64,000 nt of DNA from Branchipolynoe longqiensis (lineage: Eukaryota > Annelida > Polychaeta > Phyllodocida > Polynoidae), in contig CM059191.1 in the NCBI GenBank assembly GCA_030323885.1, positions 104,332,292 to 104,396,291 of the forward strand. The letters are read 5' to 3'. The notes below the pieces were generated by a model, which did no database searches, was not told where the DNA came from, and worked only from the letters and a program-made list of their open reading frames with translations. The stretch's first letter is position 1. The number at the start of each line of letters is the position of its first letter. This document shows, piece after piece, positions 53,601 to 59,600 of the stretch. Position numbers and translations under genes: made by a program.

Positions 53601-56600
53601 GCTGTGCAGCGGAGTGCACCAGTTGGTATGGCTACTGGGAGCTCCAGCCACGGGACGTTTTTCATAGAACACCACCCGGGCAGTTTGTACCGAATTATAA
53701 GGCTCTCCACGTGGGTCGGTCGGCATTTTGTAGCAAACTATTCCCATTTAATTTTTTTTTTTATATTGCAGGGTCCGTATGGGGCCTGGAAAGTCTTGGA
53801 AAGTTTCATTTGCCCCATTTCAAGGCCTTGAAAAGCCTTGAATTTAAACCTATTTTAGCTGATTAGTCTTGAAAAGCCTTGAATTCCATTAAACTGTCCC
53901 CACTGATCTAAACTATTCCGAAATCGCTATTCGCCATTGTTCCCCCTACCCCTGAAATCGAAATGAAAATAGTAATGAATTCCTATCAAAAACAGCCTTG
54001 AAAGGACTTGAAATAGCATTGAATTCCATATCTTCACATGTGTACGAACCCTGAGAGTGGCATATGTTTGCTGTATACAGTTTGTTTGTTTGACTTCGCC
54101 CCCCTCCATCACAAAAAGTAAACATCGGCTATTTGGGGTCATGCAGTGGTTAACCACAAATAGTCTTAAATACCAACAGGTAAAATAGTGCACAGAAATG
54201 TATGCCAAATAGCATACAACTGTGGTAAAATCGCAAATGGTGTATTTAATCTATGCACTTCATTGATCCGTGCTGTACTTCAACAAAAGGAAGTACACAG
54301 ATAGTGTACACCAGGTCCTATATATGGACTATCCTCGACAGGTCATATCTATTTCGCGTACACAAAGGGAGTGTGTTATTAATGCAGTGTTTGTACAAAG
54401 TCACATTGTCCGACATTTGTAGATAAAGTCAGATTTTCGATAACTTTGCATTATTTTTGTAGGAATCCGTCGGATTTTGTCCAAAAATAATGCAAAATTA
54501 TTTAAGTTTTTGGTTGCACAAATGGCCATTATTCAGATACTATCATCCTTAAAATCCCTTGCCTTACACAAGTATGATTTTTATTTCTGCCTCGGTACAA
54601 ACACTGTTAATGGTCAATTCTTGAAGGAAAATGTGAGAAACGTGTGTGTTTTTCGGGGTTATGTGATAAGCGAAAATTGATATGATAACCTTTAGTAAAA
54701 CATAGCTGTACCTAGCTGACGCTTGTTGAACTTGGTTTAAGTGCTTGCGATAAGCCATCTGGACTTCCAAATAAGGAAGTGTGTACTGCAAGCCGGGCCG
54801 TGTGATTAGTCACTGTAGTCAGGGATGCGATGAGTCGAAAAGAACCACGCCAAACAAAAACGAAACTTGTTTTAGGGACATTCCATATTTTCTTCATGGA
54901 ATAGGTTGTCAGGTTGTAGCAAAAGTGGCATCTTGATTTACAATTGCTCTCAGAAATGACCTATTTGGATGTAGTGGTTTATGGTAAATTGAATTTCTCT
55001 AATCCTCCAACTATTGTAACCAAGATGCAAATATTTATATCATGTTATTATTTTATAGTGCCCTAGAATAGCCCTCACCAGTGAGGGCAGTCTAAGATAA
55101 TAATAGCATTTATTAACATTTTGATATAAAGTATTGTTGCATTTTCTTTCTCCTAGCCATGCTCCATGGTAAAAAATATATTTATTTTCGTGTCAATAAT
55201 CTTATTTAAAGCTGCATAATCCGATGAAAGCGTAACGTTTTCAAACCACTTGCCTAGGTTTGATGCAGGTAGTGGTAATTGATGTTACTGTATAAAGCAA
55301 CTAAAAAAAAAAAGGGTGAATAAAGCCTGTACAAAACCCGTCTATCTATCATTTTGGTGTGCATGCTTTGACCGTAAATATCGAGTTATCACCCCACCTC
55401 CCTCTTTTTAAAATTTTATTATTTTGTTTGGTACATTAGTTGATTTAAGCAGAGGACATTTCAGTCACGGGCAATTGGTCTTCCTCATTCCACTGCTCCT
55501 TGCCATGTCCTAGTAATGCTGAAGACCAGACAGGAGTATTGGCAGAATGGGTTCGACTGTCCGTCTCCTGTGTTGGTAGATCGTGGGTACGAACCCTGGT
55601 CGAGTCAAACCAATGACTTAAAAATTTATACTTGTCGCTTCCTAGCCAGGGGCTCGACATTATTAGGATATGGCAAGCACTGGTCTTCTCAGTGTCAGGA
55701 TAATGTGACTGAGTAGGATATCAGGTCCTGGTGCTGGTGGCCTGGTCTCCCAGTGGGGCAGCACTATAAAGTTGTAATGAGTGCGCACTCTCACAAGTCG
55801 GTAGATGTTGCTAGGATGTAAAAGAACAAACAAACAAGTAATGCTGAATGCCAGGTTAGGCAGCGACAAGTATAAGTCGTCTATGGTTCAAACCGCGGGG
55901 AGCTTTGGGGTGGGGTCAAATTCCACGACTTCCAAAAGCGGGAGACGGACACTCAACTTTAATATATGTTACGTCAAACAAAAGTAGATTATAAGATCAA
56001 CCCAATATATTTATTTTTTAAATGTGGCACAAAGTCAAAACCCTCGGACTGTGCGACTTCCAAGAACACGATTCAATGTGACGACCTAACTGACTTGTGT
56101 TCTGACACCAGGTGGTCTCGTTCGAGGAAATGGAGAACACCGAGGGCCTGGACCTACAGAAACCAATTTTCTGCTCGATCCACATCACCGAGAACCTCAA
56201 GTACTTCTGTGAATGGTGCCAGGTAAGTCAGGCTCACAATGAAAACTAAAACAAGTTGCAGTAAAACTGAATTAATAAATGAGGCCCAGCTTGGAAAACT
56301 CCCCCCTCCCCTCCCCTCCCCCTCCCCTCCCCTCCCCTCCCCTCCCTCCCCTCCCCTCCCACTCCCCTCCCTCCCCTCCCCTCCTCTTCCCCATCCCCTC
56401 CCCTCTCCCCTCCCCACCCTCCCCTCGCCTCGCCTCGCCCTCCCCTCCCTCCCCTCCCATTCCCTCTCCCCTCCCCCTCCGTTAATAGTAAATGGTTATT
56501 GTATTTATTAGGAAATGGTTGGTACATTTAATCATTTTAAAAAGGTTAATCAATAATAAAAAAATTAAAAAGCCAACTAAACGCTAGCAACCTGAACATG

Positions 56601-59600
56601 TAGCTTGCTGCCTCCTTTTGCAGGTGACCGTCTGCCAAGAGTGCACTCTGGTGAGTCACGCCGGGCCTGACCACCGCATCGAGAAGATTGCAGACATTGA
56701 AGCGAAATGTCGCGAAGAGCTGCGAATGCTGGTCGCAGAGAGCAACAGTAAAATAAAGTTCTGTGACCAGGCGTCAAGTAGTCTGGAGGGAGGTCTGTCT
56801 GAGCTGCAGATGCAGAGGGACAACGCCCATGGGCTGATCGAAGAAACATTCCAAACATATCGAACGCTTCTGGAGGATGTACAGGTGGGTTGTTGGGGGT
56901 GGAGGTGTAAAATGGTGCATGCAGGTAGTGCGAAATGGCAACTTCAATCACACAGATTTCCGCCGCCTGGGTAAATCTACGTGTAGGTGATGGCTGAGCA
57001 CCCACTTCCCATGTGAGAGGTCGTGGGATTCGAACCCCAGCCGTGTCAAAGCAAGCATTGATACATGTCACTCTTTAGCCTGGAGCTCGTTGAGGGAGCT
57101 GGAAATGGACATTGAATGAGGAAGGTCAATTGTGTCTGCACTTGAAATTTCTTATGCTTAATGGATGTAACCAACAACAAAAGATTTGCTGTGAATTAAG
57201 TTTACGATCGTCAATATGCTAATCTGATGAGTATGTTTAGTACTCGTATTGTGCACAATGTGTAATGGGAATGCCGGGCTGCGTCTGGGGTTTTCATACA
57301 AACCACAGCCAAACATTCCTGAAACCTCTATCAAGTGCAAACTCATTTGTCTAGTGCTCTGGGTAGCATTTCATTGTGCATTGTTGAAAGGTATATTTAT
57401 AGATGAGAATCTTCTTGATTTTTCATCTGCCCAATTTCTCCCGGATACAGTCCAGATTTGCGACTTTTTTTAAAGTCCCAAAACATAATATTTTTGCAGG
57501 TTTTTGTTTCAGGCCATTTTCGTCTATGAATATTGCAGATAGGCTTCAATTGCTAATTTCAACTTGTATGTTGGCTACATTGTTGACACGGTTATATTTC
57601 TACCAATTGCAGAATGAGTTAGTCAAAGAGTTAAAAAGCCGCCAACGCGAGCAAGAGCTGCGGATTATGGACATGTTCCACAATATTGAAAAGACTACTG
57701 AGCGCATTGAGGATGGGTGCAAGTTCACTGAACGCGTCCTGGAGAACGGAAACCCGGTGCACGTTCTGATGATGAAGAAGCTCATCACCTCCCAATTACT
57801 GGTGCTGATAAACAACACTCCGAAGCCGGAGCTGAACATTAAGGTCGAATTTGATACAAACCAGAGCGAGTTCGAACGTGCAGTAAGGCTGCACTTTGGG
57901 CGCTTGACGATCAAGTGTTGCAGTGAACCCGAAGTGAAGCCGGACGACGAGATCGAGACAGATGAAGAGGAGATGCCCAAAGTTAGCCTGAGAAAGGTGA
58001 GATGATCTTTTTCTATATGGATAGTGATAAACCCTTTATGGCGTGTAATAAGCTCTGTAGTCCTGCTCCCCTCTCCCTCTCCCTCCGCCCCTCTATGGGG
58101 TGGGTGGGTGGTGGGTGTAGGTGTCACACTCCACTCGCTCAGAAGTTTTTGTGTTTTCTCCAAATAAAGAAGTTAGGGTCTACTTTTTCTCTTATCTTTG
58201 CATAACGTAAGAATTATTTCAGCTTAATTTAAAGTTAGTCGGATGGTTTTGAGTTTCTGCTATTTAAAATTTTATTTTAGTGATAACTATGTTAAAGATA
58301 AATATCATTGACTTTACTGTATGTAGTTTAAAGTGACTTATTTTAAAGGGCGAAGTTTAGAGATATTTGACGTTTAAAACATGCAAAATTAATCTTGCCA
58401 TGCACATCGAAGTGCTGGACAATATAGGCTTCAGCTGTAACATGTTCTATTAAATTAACTTAGTATTCTTCTATGTAGCAAGCTAGACGTACAATTCAAT
58501 TTAGGTATCTGAATTTGGGGAATTTGATACTTTTATTTGACTAAGCAGTTTTGAGTGAGTAATGAAGGTCAGAACGGCTGCTCTATTTATAGCACAGGTA
58601 GGTCAGGTGGCATGGTGGCTCAATGAAGCACCAATTATTAGTTACAAGACACCTGGTTTCAGACATGTCCCTTTTTGCCTTTGTAACTGTACAAGACACC
58701 CGGTTTCACACATGTCCCTTTTTTCCTTTGTAACTGTAGTTACGAGACTCCCAGTTTCACACATGTCCCTTTTTGCCTTTGTAACTGTAGTTACAAGACA
58801 CCCGGTTTCACACAAATCCCTTTTTGCCTTTGTAACTGTAGTTATGATACTCCCAGTTTCACACGTGTCCCTTTTTGCCTTTGTAACTAGTTACAAGACA
58901 CCCGGTTTCACACAAATCCCTTGTAGTTACGAGACTCCCAGTTTCACAAGTGTTCCCTTTTGCCTTTGTAACTGTAGTTACGAGACTCCCGGTTTCACAC
59001 GTATCCCTTTTTGCCTTTGTAACTGTAGACGAGACTCCCAGTTTCACACATCTCCCTTTTTGCCTTTGTAACTGTAGTTACGAGACTCCCGGTTTCACAC
59101 GGGTCCCTTTTTGCCTTTGTAACTGTAGACGAGACTCCCAGTTTCACACATATCCCTTTTTGCCTTTGTAACTGTAGTTACGAGACTCCCAGTTTCACAT
59201 GTGTCCCTTTTTGCCTTTGTAACTGTAGACGAGACTCCCAGTTTCACACATATCCCTTTTTGCCTTTGTAACTGTAGTTACGAGACTCCCAGTTTCACAC
59301 GTGTCCCTTTTTGCCTTTGTAATCTTAGTCACAAGCCAACCGATTTCACAGTCGCTTTCTGCCTTTGAAACCATAGTTACATTCAGTTTTATACAAAGAA
59401 ACTTTACCCCTGCTACAACTAATTTTTCCCAGGGGACCTGCTGAATAGTGTAATCTGGTTGCTCTTGTAGGAGATGGTGGATAGTCTCGTGGTGGAGAAC
59501 CTTGGCCTCCCACCAGGTCTTATTGGGCCTCCCCAGGCCTTGCTGCCCCCCGTGTCGGCCGGAGACTTTCTCAGCTCTATGTCCGGCATCCCGCCGCTGA

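Noticed and set aside
56239..56527. Pro-rich and Gly-rich ORFs around 56.3 kb
   Set aside because: They arise from the (CCCCT)n tract on the two strands.
58562..59071. 169-codon ORF with repeated SFVTVV-type motifs
   Set aside because: It is a translation of the 51-bp minisatellite in the Brat-like intron between exons 5 and 6; the flanking exons splice over it with matching phase.
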